Positions 1 to 6,719 of a DNA stretch of 12,144 nt are shown one piece after another. The stretch's first letter is position 1. Each line of letters begins with the position of its first letter. The DNA is taken from positions 1-12,144 of the forward strand of contig USIH01000054.1 in assembly GCA_900554705.1 (NCBI GenBank), written 5' to 3'. The stretch is from an uncultured Eubacteriales bacterium. GTDB taxonomy: Bacteria; Bacillota; Clostridia; Oscillospirales; Oscillospiraceae. The notes under the pieces are model-generated. The model saw only the letters and a program-made list of their open reading frames with translations. It was not told the origin of the DNA and did no database searches. The position numbers and the translations under genes are program-made.

Positions 1-41
1 ACGGCGCAGACGAGGGTGACGATGATGGTTTTGGTGTCCAT
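1..41 (-). CDS. Start of a small membrane protein, cut by window edge
   Basis: An ATG at position 41 opens a frame that runs off the left edge. The visible residues are MDTKTIIVTLVCAV. An AAAGG ribosome binding site lies 8 bases upstream of the ATG. After a lysine at residue 4 the residues are almost all hydrophobic, as in the first transmembrane helix of a small phage membrane protein. Such genes often follow tail-fibre genes and precede or form the holin/lysis cassette. That role is inference from position; only 13 full codons are visible. Confidence 0.55.
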   Translation of the reverse strand, partial: MDTKTIIVTLVCA

Positions 42-72
42 TTTTCTGTACCTTTCTCTTTTATTTGCCGGG

Positions 73-501
73 CTAATCGTCCGCCATTTTGATGTAGGTG
101 GTGGTATCGCTGGAATAGCTGATCGTCGGCAGCGTCGTGCCGCCGAGGGCTGCGTAGAGGGCCGGGTAGGCTATCTGGTCGAAGGTCGAGCCGTCGCAGG
201 CGTGCCACGGGGCGGATAGGACGCGGACGGTCGTTAGGATATCGCCGACGTGATAATTCGGCTCCGACAGCTTCCCGAATGCCTCATTTACCATCGGGTT
301 CGCCGGTGCGTCGCCCGCTCGCCAGATCTTTTCGGCGGCCTGCGCGGTCAGCAGATTTTCTGCGGTGAGCGGCGTTCCAGCTTCCAGCGGCTCGTCCTCC
401 GGGCGGATCCATTCATAGCGCAGCAGGCTTCCCGCCGCGTCATATACCCCGTACCGGACAGCCCCGTTTGCAAGGTCGTTTGTTCCGATTCTGTCCCGCA
501 T
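73..501 (-). CDS. Short tail-collar/tail-tip protein, paralogue of the next gene upstream
   Basis: This 142-residue protein is probably a virion tip component that anchors or caps a fibre. Residues 10-95 form an anchor region (LANGAVRYGVYDAAG at 10-24, GTPLTAENLL at 42-51, FGKLSE at 75-80). Residues 99-126 look like a phage tail-collar domain, with WHACDGSTF at 99-107, AYPALYAALG at 111-120 and LPTI at 124-127, and the protein ends in a YIK motif (136-138). The same order of motifs occurs in the 504-residue gene just upstream, which shows a tandem duplication. Here the collar goes straight from LPTI to YIK, without the large domain carried by the paralogue. The ATG at 501 has GGAGGA 7 bases upstream; the gap from the previous gene is 3 bases. 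It could be a minor tip protein or an alternative adhesin; no enzymatic motif is visible. Confidence 0.75.
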   Translation of the reverse strand: MRDRIGTNDLANGAVRYGVYDAAGSLLRYEWIRPEDEPLEAGTPLTAENLLTAQAAEKIWRAGDAPANPMVNEAFGKLSEPNYHVGDILTTVRVLSAPWHACDGSTFDQIAYPALYAALGGTTLPTISYSSDTTTYIKMADD

Positions 502-504
502 GGC

Positions 505-2019
505 TCATTCCTCCAGAGCTTTAATATATGCCTTACTGCGACTGTCGGGCGAAATATTTGGTAATTTTTTCTTACTGTGAGTAAAATCTTGATACAGTAT
601 GCTATTATAGTCCGTGGAGATAATAGCTATTGTGTTGCTGTGCGTGCTGCATATTGTTGAAAGCTGTGTATCCATTGCAATAGATTGATTTGAGATATTA
701 TCAGCATCGAACAGCATTACAATTTTCGTATCGCTGCTCCAAGCACATAATATGCCTGCTACTAGCTGTAGAAATGCTATCTCGCTTGCAGATGTTGTTG
801 AGTAAATCTGCGTAAAAGTCTTACCACTGTCGTCAGATCTATAAAGCTTATATGGTGTTGTATGAGTATAGCTAGCGACAATCGTATCACCGGATACTGT
901 ATAGGTTGAAAGTACGGCAGAAGCACTCAAACTATCGGAAGTGCCTGGCACTGGTATATATGTGGCGGTATATGAACCCAATATCGTCCGTGTTCTGTAT
1001 ATACCTTGTATGCCGCTTGAGGGTGCAGATCGCTGAGAAAGGTAGAACCAGCCTGTTGGCTCATCGTAGAAGTCTACGTAATAAAGAGTACCGAAGTTTT
1101 TATATGTCCACCTGGAAGTACCTACAGGGTTAAACGAATCTACTAGTTCAGATACAGAACACAGACCTCCATCGTAATCGTCGAAGTGTGTATCAGAGTT
1201 ATACGTGCCATTAGAGTAGTAGAAATAGTAGTTAGTCCCGTCGAAAAATAGTTTTTGATAATATATAGTCTGGGTAGCAGTACTAGGGTACCAGCTTGTA
1301 ATGTAGTCCAGCTTCCATCCGGTCTGTTGCAGCTGATTTGTGTACATAACTGCATATGCGTAGCTGTTTGCTTTATACTCCAACCAAGCTAGAGCTACAT
1401 ATCGACCTTGCCAGTAGTGTACAGACAATGTTGTGAGTAGTGTAGCTGTATAGTCAGTTCCAGCATACCTGGTTAAATCCGAAGGTGTAATATCTATCCA
1501 GCCAATAAGATCAGTAGAACAGTAGAGATGTCTATGCTTATTGAGAAACCAGTATCCATTCGCGTACGAGAGTGTTGTGATATCATTGATATCATATTTC
1601 GATGTTACAGTAGGAAGTAGCTGTGTATTCCACGGTGCAGCACTAGCACTAACTCGCAGAGTATTGAACAGCTCTGGATACTGCTCCTCAGTAATGTATT
1701 GACCGTTACACAGCAGCCATGCGTCGGACAGGTCTGTGCGGGCGGTGATAGCGATGTCGCCGACCTTGGCCGTACCCTCCGAAAGCTTGCCGAGCGCGTC
1801 GTTGACGGTCGGATCTTCCGGTCTCGTGGTTGTGTTCGGCCAGAGTTTGACGGCGGTGGCGTCAGACAGGAGATTTGCCTTGTTGAGCGGCGTACCCTCG
1901 ACGGTAGGCGCGTCCTCGCGCTTGAGGTATTCGTAGTGGTTGAGCGTGCCGTCGGCGTTATAGACGCCGTAGCGGATCGCGCCGTTGGCTAAAACCTGTG
2001 TTGGCTGCCTATCTTTCAT
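505..2019 (-). CDS. Receptor-binding tail-tip protein: anchor, collar and predicted beta-propeller
   Basis: This 504-residue protein is probably the host-recognition protein of the tail tip. The start is the ATG at 2019: AGGAGG lies 9 bases upstream and the codon overlaps the previous stop as ATGA. An in-frame ATG at 2043 would add 8 residues but lacks that signal. Residues 9-100 are an anchor shared with the 142-residue neighbour (LANGAIRYGVYNADG, GTPLNKANLL, LGKLSEG). Residues 101-138 are collar-like (WLLCNGQY, QYPELFNTL, LPTV). Residues about 139-485 are rich in Tyr, Ser and Thr and show six or seven repeats of hydrophobic beta strands. An Asp-box-like motif (SDDSGKTF, 395-402) is typical of BNR/sialidase-type propellers. 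The chain then returns to LPNIS (486-490) and YIKAL near the C-terminus, matching the end of the short paralogue. No catalytic site is evident. The propeller fold is inferred from this pattern. Confidence 0.8.
   Translation of the reverse strand: MKDRQPTQVLANGAIRYGVYNADGTLNHYEYLKREDAPTVEGTPLNKANLLSDATAVKLWPNTTTRPEDPTVNDALGKLSEGTAKVGDIAITARTDLSDAWLLCNGQYITEEQYPELFNTLRVSASAAPWNTQLLPTVTSKYDINDITTLSYANGYWFLNKHRHLYCSTDLIGWIDITPSDLTRYAGTDYTATLLTTLSVHYWQGRYVALAWLEYKANSYAYAVMYTNQLQQTGWKLDYITSWYPSTATQTIYYQKLFFDGTNYYFYYSNGTYNSDTHFDDYDGGLCSVSELVDSFNPVGTSRWTYKNFGTLYYVDFYDEPTGWFYLSQRSAPSSGIQGIYRTRTILGSYTATYIPVPGTSDSLSASAVLSTYTVSGDTIVASYTHTTPYKLYRSDDSGKTFTQIYSTTSASEIAFLQLVAGILCAWSSDTKIVMLFDADNISNQSIAMDTQLSTICSTHSNTIAIISTDYNSILYQDFTHSKKKLPNISPDSRSKAYIKALEE
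520..1700. other. AT-rich island inside the tail-tip gene
   Basis: This stretch encodes the distal part of the tail-tip protein and has a base composition clearly unlike its surroundings. Two 60-base lines counted by eye give about 42% GC (601-660) and 33% GC (1201-1260), against about 62% for 2101-2160. The change is abrupt: codons for the N-terminal anchor (1725-2019) are GC-rich, and those from the collar onward are AT-rich. Codon choice also shifts towards A/T-ending codons. No insertion-sequence ends or flanking direct repeats were seen. This fits domain exchange by recombination from a lower-GC phage; that origin is inference. Confidence 0.75.
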
Positions 2020-2507
2020 GTGAGTAATCCTCCTGCGGCGCACTCCGCCGCGCCGGCGTGACGAAAAGATTTTGCAACGTTGACGATTAAGTCTTCGCAG
2101 AGCGCAAGAATGCGCTCGATATCATTTGCGCCGATGTAGGTCAGGCGGCCCAGCTGCGGCGCGTCCGGCGTCCCGGCAGGATACGCAAGCGCGTCGCGAA
2201 TGTCCTGTATCTGCCGTCTGTACGTCTCAGCCTGTGAGGCCGCTGGGATGTCCGTGACGGCCCAATCGGTTTTCGCTGTCCACGTGATGCTCTTACCGCA
2301 GATCGCGCCAAGGCGGCCCGCCAGATAATTCAGGGCTGTTCCCACGCGGTTCAGATCGGAAGCGTTGTACGCGCCCTTCATCCCGGCCAGCCATTCCGCC
2401 TGCTCGGCTGCGGTCATGGCAGCAAAGCCCTTCGCCGCCAGCTTCCGCACCCGCTCCACGTCCTCCTGCGTCCGATTGGTGATGAGGGTATCGATAATCG
2501 TGCTCAT
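2016..2507 (-). CDS. Conserved phage tail-region protein of unknown function
   Basis: This 163-residue protein sits between the hub-like gene and the tail-tip gene. It overlaps both by 4 bases (ATGA), so the three are probably translationally coupled. The ATG at 2507 has AAGGAG 7 bases upstream. The N-terminus (NRTQEDVERVRKLAAKG at 11-27) and KGAYNASDLNRVGTALNYL (44-62) are patterns I recognise from small proteins encoded next to tail fibres in many Firmicutes phages. Most of the chain looks helical; the end (FRHAGAAECAAGGLL) is small-residue rich. No enzymatic motif, signal peptide or membrane segment is visible. Position suggests a structural or assembly role at the tail tip, such as an adaptor between hub and fibre, but this is unproven. 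Confidence 0.75.
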   Translation of the reverse strand: MSTIIDTLITNRTQEDVERVRKLAAKGFAAMTAAEQAEWLAGMKGAYNASDLNRVGTALNYLAGRLGAICGKSITWTAKTDWAVTDIPAASQAETYRRQIQDIRDALAYPAGTPDAPQLGRLTYIGANDIERILALCEDLIVNVAKSFRHAGAAECAAGGLLT

Positions 2508-4018
2508 ACACCCACTCCTTTTGTGATTGCGTAAAGGCCCCCATCAAATGTTAGCGCGAGTCCCGTCTGCACCGCGCTCTCATTCTGTCCGAATGCGTCC
2601 GAAATTTTGATCGTGTCGCCGGTTTCGAGCGCCGGGTTGCACCGGTTTTTTACGCTGTAGATTTTGCGGCGGTTATACTGTGCCAGCAGCCATGCGGCAA
2701 CGCTTTGATAATTTGCTGGGGCCACGCACGGATTGTTGATGCTCTTGATGTTTTTTCCGCTCCCGGCTGTTACCGTTTCGTCGACGCTATCTGAATAATC
2801 GCTCTTGATGTGCAGCTCCACGCAGTCAACCGCTTCCGCGATGCTCACGCCGTCGTAATCATACAGCTCATCCGGTGTTATGGCCCCGCGCACAGTGCCG
2901 GAAGACAGCTCCGCAATATGCAGATTCCCAGCTCGATCAAACCACACGGAGCACATGGCCGCCTGCGCCAGCAGCCGGATTGCTTCCCGGCGCGTTGTTT
3001 TTCTGGGAATTGCGGGAACAACTGTTCTTTCTGCCGCTTCGTCTCCGTATATCACGGTGATATCGTAGCCGTCCAGAACGGAGGCAACCGCCGCTTGCAA
3101 CTCGCACGCAACGGCACTGCCGGATTCATACGTCGCCCGTTCGAGCGCCGCCGCCATATCGTTTCCTACCAACTGCGCCGTCACGCCGGAATTTGTTGCC
3201 GTTACCGACGTGAAGAAAAATTCGCCGACATCGACGTTTTCTCCGTTTACGATGCACTTTGCTAGAAGCTTTTGCCCCTCCTGAATCACCGCAAAAATTC
3301 CATCTGGATTGAGGATGTTGTATCTGTGATCAGCGTTATCGAACGTAAAGGATATCTGCCTCGACGGGAAAGCATCGCAGGAAACGGACGCTTCCTCCAC
3401 GATCTGCACATTTGCCAAGCTATCGTTTTCATATGTTTCCGTCAGGCCGAAATCGATCTGTCGCAGCCTTGCCCGTGTTTTCGGCAAGTACGTCTTATCG
3501 AACTGAAGCGTCAGCCTTGTGTAATTTGCCGCTGGCAGGCTGATGTTCTGCCGAACCTGTGTGATCGCTTTTGTTGCGGCTGCAATCACGGCGTTGTCGC
3601 TCCCGTATGCGGTTAGTGTGATCTGGGCCGGATACTGCTGCATTTTATCATCGAACAGCAGCGACCATCCAACGGTCGACACTGGCGCGGAGAACTCGAA
3701 GGTGATGGTACTATCCAGCTCCGCATTTTCGTCCGAAACTTCCCCGCTCCACCAACCTGTTTGCTGCCCTTCAAATCCGTCATTTGGGATATCAATTGTG
3801 CCATCCAGCATCCATCGATTCAGCTCCAGCCCGGCAAACTTCCCGGATATGGTTTCGTTTTCGCTGATTGTCTCGCTTGCTTTGGTCCCCGGCGCGGAAT
3901 CCGATGCCGAAACCGTTCCGTTCTTTTTTGCGGACGGATCGACGAGGTAAAACCGGACGAGCATTCCAATATCCCGGACGGCAGAAAACGGCGTAAATCC
4001 ACTTGATACCTTTTGCAT
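2504..4018 (-). CDS. Tail hub-like protein with embedded beta-sandwich
   Basis: This 504-residue protein is probably the central tip (hub) protein linking the tail tube to the adhesins. The ATG at 4018 has AAGGGG 8 bases upstream and shares one base with the previous stop (TGATG); an in-frame ATG at 4063 is less likely. Residues 1-60 are a linker-like start with a Ser/Thr/Glu-rich stretch at 34-59. Residues about 65-190 look like a carbohydrate-binding-type beta-sandwich (STITFEFSAPVSTVGWSLLF, ITLTAYGSDN, YTRLTLQFDKTYLP, RLRQIDFG). Residues 200-300 hold the pattern common in Firmicutes siphophage hub proteins (ISFTFDNADHRYNIL, GQKLLAKCIVNGENVDVGEF). The C-terminal 200 residues are mixed and end with GDTIKISDAFG and LTFDGGLYAITKG. 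No lysozyme or endopeptidase motif is visible, so it appears to lack the cell-wall hydrolase found in many tail-associated lysins. Family placement is by pattern recognition. Confidence 0.65.
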   Translation of the reverse strand: MQKVSSGFTPFSAVRDIGMLVRFYLVDPSAKKNGTVSASDSAPGTKASETISENETISGKFAGLELNRWMLDGTIDIPNDGFEGQQTGWWSGEVSDENAELDSTITFEFSAPVSTVGWSLLFDDKMQQYPAQITLTAYGSDNAVIAAATKAITQVRQNISLPAANYTRLTLQFDKTYLPKTRARLRQIDFGLTETYENDSLANVQIVEEASVSCDAFPSRQISFTFDNADHRYNILNPDGIFAVIQEGQKLLAKCIVNGENVDVGEFFFTSVTATNSGVTAQLVGNDMAAALERATYESGSAVACELQAAVASVLDGYDITVIYGDEAAERTVVPAIPRKTTRREAIRLLAQAAMCSVWFDRAGNLHIAELSSGTVRGAITPDELYDYDGVSIAEAVDCVELHIKSDYSDSVDETVTAGSGKNIKSINNPCVAPANYQSVAAWLLAQYNRRKIYSVKNRCNPALETGDTIKISDAFGQNESAVQTGLALTFDGGLYAITKGVGV

Positions 4019-4389
4019 CAGTCCACCCCTTGCTGCGTTGCGGTGATGGTCACGCCGCTCCATTGGGAAACCCCGTCCTCATCGTAAATAATGCCCTTGT
4101 ATTCCGGCTGACTGAACAGAAAATCCCGTGTTTTGTCGCCATCAACGTCCGGGTATGTCACGCTCAGGACGTGCCTGGAGTTTATCATGCTACGGAGCTT
4201 TCTGAGGTCTTCAACGGATAGCCAGCCAGTCGGAATTTTCAGCTCGTTTTTAACGCCAATGATATCCATTACCGTTTTTCCGGATGCCATTGTCGCGGTT
4301 GCGCCAATATCCTTCGGCTGAATCGTGAACACGAGATCGCGCAGAAGCGTGACCGTGTTTTTTCCGTCCGTGATTTTAATCCTACGCAA
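4018..4389 (-). CDS. Small tail protein downstream of tape measure (DUF6711-like)
   Basis: This protein has 123 residues from a TTG at 4389, or 126 from a GTG at 4398. I prefer TTG because AAAGGGG lies 8 bases upstream of it, whereas that sequence touches the GTG. Either start overlaps the tape measure gene. The chain is beta-rich (KITDGKNTVTLLRDLVFTIQ, IIGVKNELKIPTGWLS, HVLSVTYPDVDGDKTRDFLF) and resembles the small proteins encoded just after the tape measure in some Firmicutes phages, which I associate with DUF6711. Its slot is where a distal tail protein (Dit) is often found, and no other Dit candidate is in the window. It may form the tube-tip adaptor. Function is inferred from order only. 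Confidence 0.7.
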   Translation of the reverse strand: MRRIKITDGKNTVTLLRDLVFTIQPKDIGATATMASGKTVMDIIGVKNELKIPTGWLSVEDLRKLRSMINSRHVLSVTYPDVDGDKTRDFLFSQPEYKGIIYDEDGVSQWSGVTITATQQGVD

Positions 4390-6409
4390 GCGATACACCC
4401 CTTTGTACGATCTCGCCCCGCAGCGGATCGAATATTGCTCTTGCTATCGTCTGCCCATCGAGCACAAGGTTGATCTGCATCGGCGTACCGGACTGGTTGT
4501 TGGCCAGCAGGCCGTTTACGACGCCGACGGAGGACTTTGCCGCGCCGGATACGGAGAAGGACGTTGTGCCAAAAGTCATCTGATCCTCGATATCCTTCCG
4601 AACGCCGGTCATTTCGCGGCTGAAGCCCTGCCCAAGGCCCTCGGCCATGTAGCCGCCGATCCCAGCAAAGACTTTGGACGGAGACGCAATTCCGAGAATG
4701 CTTTTGACTCCGCCGACAAGGCCGTCTACCATATTGCTAACTGTCTTTTTCAGGCTATCCCACATATTCAAAAATCCATTTTTGATTCCGTCGACAATGT
4801 TGCTGCCAATGCTGCTCCAATCGTAGCCCAGGAAGGTATCTACAATCGATTTGATTATCGTTGGGATCGACATGACAAGATCCGGGATTGCGCTAATAAG
4901 GCCCTCAATAAGCGCCATAATGATTTGCGGGCCGGACATGATGATTTGCGGAAGATTGTTGAGAATCCCCTGTACAATCCCGATAATAAGCTTTGGCGCA
5001 GTCTCAGTAAGCTGCGGAATGGATTTAATCAGGCCATCGATCAACGATTTAACAAGTTTTGCGCCGGATTCGATGATTTTGGGGAAATTTTCAGTAAGCG
5101 CGGTTATGAGATTTGTGATAATCTTGGGAGCCACCTCAAGCAGCCTCGGGACGGCGTCAATGATTCCATCCGCCAGAGCGAGGATGATCTCAAGCGCCGC
5201 ATCTACCAAATTCCCGAGATTTCCAGGGTCGGTCAGCGTTTCAGCGATTTTGATGATTGCTTCTGTTGCCGCCGGGATCAATTCCGGAAGCGTCTCCGTA
5301 ATGCCTTGTACCAGAGAGATAACAACATCTATACCGGTTTGAATGATTTCCGGCAGAAGCTCGACTATAGCCGGGACTAGAATTCCAATTGCCGTCGGCG
5401 CGATATCGCCCAGAACGGTAAGGATCTCCGGGAGCGCGGACATAAGCCCGGTAACCAGATTTGATGCGCCCTCTATAAGCGAGGGAAGGGTGGATCCGAG
5501 TATGCCCGGAAGCTGCGTGCTTACGGTTACCATCAGCGTAGTAATCGCCTCCACAATGCGCGGCAAAAGCTCCTGAATGCGCGGGATCAGGTTATTGCCC
5601 GCAACGACAATGGAATCCGTGAAGTTGCCCACGAGAGTTCCGAGATTCTGATCCGGGTCGGCGAGGCCGGTCACGAGGTTCTTCCATGCGGCTTTTACCA
5701 TACCGAACGAGCCTTGAATTGTGGACGCGGCTTCTTTTGCGGTCGTGCCGGTGATGCCCATTTCGGTCTGCACGACATGGATTGCATCTACGATATCCGC
5801 ATAGCTGGAAATATCGTATTTGATACCGGAAATTTTCTCCGCATCTTCAAGGAGGCGCTGCATTTCGGCCTGCGTGCCGCCGTAGCCGAGCTTGAGGTTA
5901 TCAAGCATCGTATAGTTTGCTTTTGCGAAGCCCTGATATGCATTTTGGATTAAAGTCATGTCCGATCCCATTTTGTTGGCATTATCGGACATATCAGTCA
6001 GCGCCAAATTTGCTTTTTCTGCCGCTGCACTGGTATCCCCATCGAGAGACTGCAGCAGGGATGCAGAAAAGCTTGTCACCGTCTCCATGTACTCATTCGC
6101 AGACAGCCCAGCGGTTTTGTACGCGTTGTTTGCGTACTCCATGACTTTATCTTGGCTATCCTTAAAAAGCGTCTCCACGCCGCCGACAAGCTGCTCATAG
6201 TCTGCGTATGCCTGGATCGCCTTTGTGCCGATTGTGCCGATTGCCGTCGCCGCTGCGGTCACGCCGACAACTGCGGCCTTTCCGACAGTTGCAAGCCCGC
6301 TCTTTATTTTTTCGCCAAGCCCAAATGTTTTCTTCCCGGTTTCGTCGATGCCCTTGTCGGCCTCGGACGTATCGGCGCCGATTTTTACAAAAAGTTCAAA
6401 CAGATTCAT
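4382..6409 (-). CDS. Tail tape measure protein
   Basis: This 675-residue protein sets tail length and occupies the tail lumen before DNA ejection. The N-terminus (MNLFELFVKIGADTSEADKG) and residues 35-245 are Ala/Gly-rich helices with the TP901-1-type tape measure core (YADYEQLVGGVETLFKDS at 68-85, TAKEAASTIQGSFG at 223-236, AWKNLVTGLADPD at 241-253). Residues 275-530 are long hydrophobic helices broken by regular prolines, including five exact-length 22-residue units. The C-terminal part carries ILGIASPSKVFAGIGGYMAEG (571-591), a very common tape measure signature. At about 0.15 nm per residue the tail would be near 100 nm (general rule, not measured). The ATG at 6409 overlaps the preceding chaperone frame by 14 bases. 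AAGGTG lies about 13 bases upstream, a weak and distant ribosome site that suggests translational coupling. Confidence 0.95.
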   Translation of the reverse strand: MNLFELFVKIGADTSEADKGIDETGKKTFGLGEKIKSGLATVGKAAVVGVTAAATAIGTIGTKAIQAYADYEQLVGGVETLFKDSQDKVMEYANNAYKTAGLSANEYMETVTSFSASLLQSLDGDTSAAAEKANLALTDMSDNANKMGSDMTLIQNAYQGFAKANYTMLDNLKLGYGGTQAEMQRLLEDAEKISGIKYDISSYADIVDAIHVVQTEMGITGTTAKEAASTIQGSFGMVKAAWKNLVTGLADPDQNLGTLVGNFTDSIVVAGNNLIPRIQELLPRIVEAITTLMVTVSTQLPGILGSTLPSLIEGASNLVTGLMSALPEILTVLGDIAPTAIGILVPAIVELLPEIIQTGIDVVISLVQGITETLPELIPAATEAIIKIAETLTDPGNLGNLVDAALEIILALADGIIDAVPRLLEVAPKIITNLITALTENFPKIIESGAKLVKSLIDGLIKSIPQLTETAPKLIIGIVQGILNNLPQIIMSGPQIIMALIEGLISAIPDLVMSIPTIIKSIVDTFLGYDWSSIGSNIVDGIKNGFLNMWDSLKKTVSNMVDGLVGGVKSILGIASPSKVFAGIGGYMAEGLGQGFSREMTGVRKDIEDQMTFGTTSFSVSGAAKSSVGVVNGLLANNQSGTPMQINLVLDGQTIARAIFDPLRGEIVQRGVSLA
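4823..5152 (-). repeat. Five tandem 22-residue units in the tape measure protein
   Basis: Residues 420-529 of the tape measure divide into five consecutive units of exactly 22 residues (66 bases). Each begins with a hydrophobic residue and then proline: VPRLL, FPKII, IPQLT, LPQII and IPDLV. The prolines fall at 421, 443, 465, 487 and 509. Most units continue with a small residue or second proline and then a hydrophobic helix. Prolines 353 and 375, also 22 apart, mark earlier copies. The DNA repeats are degenerate, so the repeat is seen mainly in the protein. Confidence 0.85.
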
Positions 6410-6719
6410 CTTTGGATTTTTTCACCTTCAATCCGCACCGGCGTACAACGTCGGCGGTGATCTCCTCGCAGGTTCGGTTATCCTGCGGCTTCGGGCTGAT
6501 GATGTCGGTGTACTTTGCCTGCACAAAGCTTCCGCCCGCGAATTTCGCTGTATTTTCCGTGATCGTGCGCATACACTCCGCCGCATAAATGCGAAAGGCT
6601 GATTCCTCGTTCTGCCGCTTTATTAAAATCGGCAAAAGGCGAATCAGCCCTCCGGCGCTTATTTTTGGAGCTGCCAGAAGCGCAAGCGTTACGCTTTCGC
6701 CTCCGACGCGCACGATTTG
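6396..6719 (-). CDS. Tail assembly chaperone, -1 frame extension (gpT-like part of a gpGT fusion)
   Basis: This frame has no convincing start of its own: the first candidate is a GTG at 6713 with no ribosome binding site before it. It is open from just upstream of the slippery site at 6719-6725, and a TGA in this frame lies a few bases further upstream. A -1 shift there would join 113 residues of the preceding frame to 107 residues encoded here, giving a 220-residue fusion. This is the arrangement of lambda gpG/gpGT and of most siphophages, where the longer form binds the tape measure and recruits tube subunits. The extension contains a hydrophobic helix (LALLAAPKISAGGLIRLLPI) and ends in a basic tail (KVKKSKDESV). 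It sits directly before the tape measure gene, as expected. Confidence 0.85.
   Translation of the reverse strand, partial: QIVRVGGESVTLALLAAPKISAGGLIRLLPILIKRQNEESAFRIYAAECMRTITENTAKFAGGSFVQAKYTDIISPKPQDNRTCEEITADVVRRCGLKVKKSKDESV
6673..6707 (-). promoter_or_regulatory. Frameshift-stimulating hairpin with the zero-frame stop codon as loop
   Basis: In the minus-strand RNA, bases 6707-6692 pair with 6688-6673 to form a 16-position stem: 12 Watson-Crick pairs, three G-U wobbles and one A-G mismatch. The loop is only UAA (6691-6689), which is the stop codon of the zero frame. The stem begins 11 bases after the slippery heptamer. In the complementary RNA the wobbles would be C-A mismatches, so the fold favours the coding strand. 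Pairing was worked out by hand. Confidence 0.75.

Noticed and set aside
42..72. Terminator or promoter between the short tip gene and the partial membrane gene
   Set aside because: Only a ribosome binding site is visible in these 31 bases; no hairpin or promoter pattern was found.
520..1700. Possible diversity-generating retroelement variable region in the Tyr/Ser-rich tip gene
   Set aside because: No reverse transcriptase, template repeat or C-terminal lectin-type variable region is in the window; the AT-rich composition covers the whole domain rather than a short hot spot.
4325..5380. Long plus-strand frame (351 codons) opposite the tape measure gene
   Set aside because: Antisense to the tape measure. 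Its apparent Asn/Asp/Arg-rich repeats mirror the 22-residue repeat of the real gene.
6396..6713. Second chaperone frame as an independent gene starting at the GTG
   Set aside because: There is no Shine-Dalgarno sequence before the GTG, and the slippery heptamer explains its expression better.
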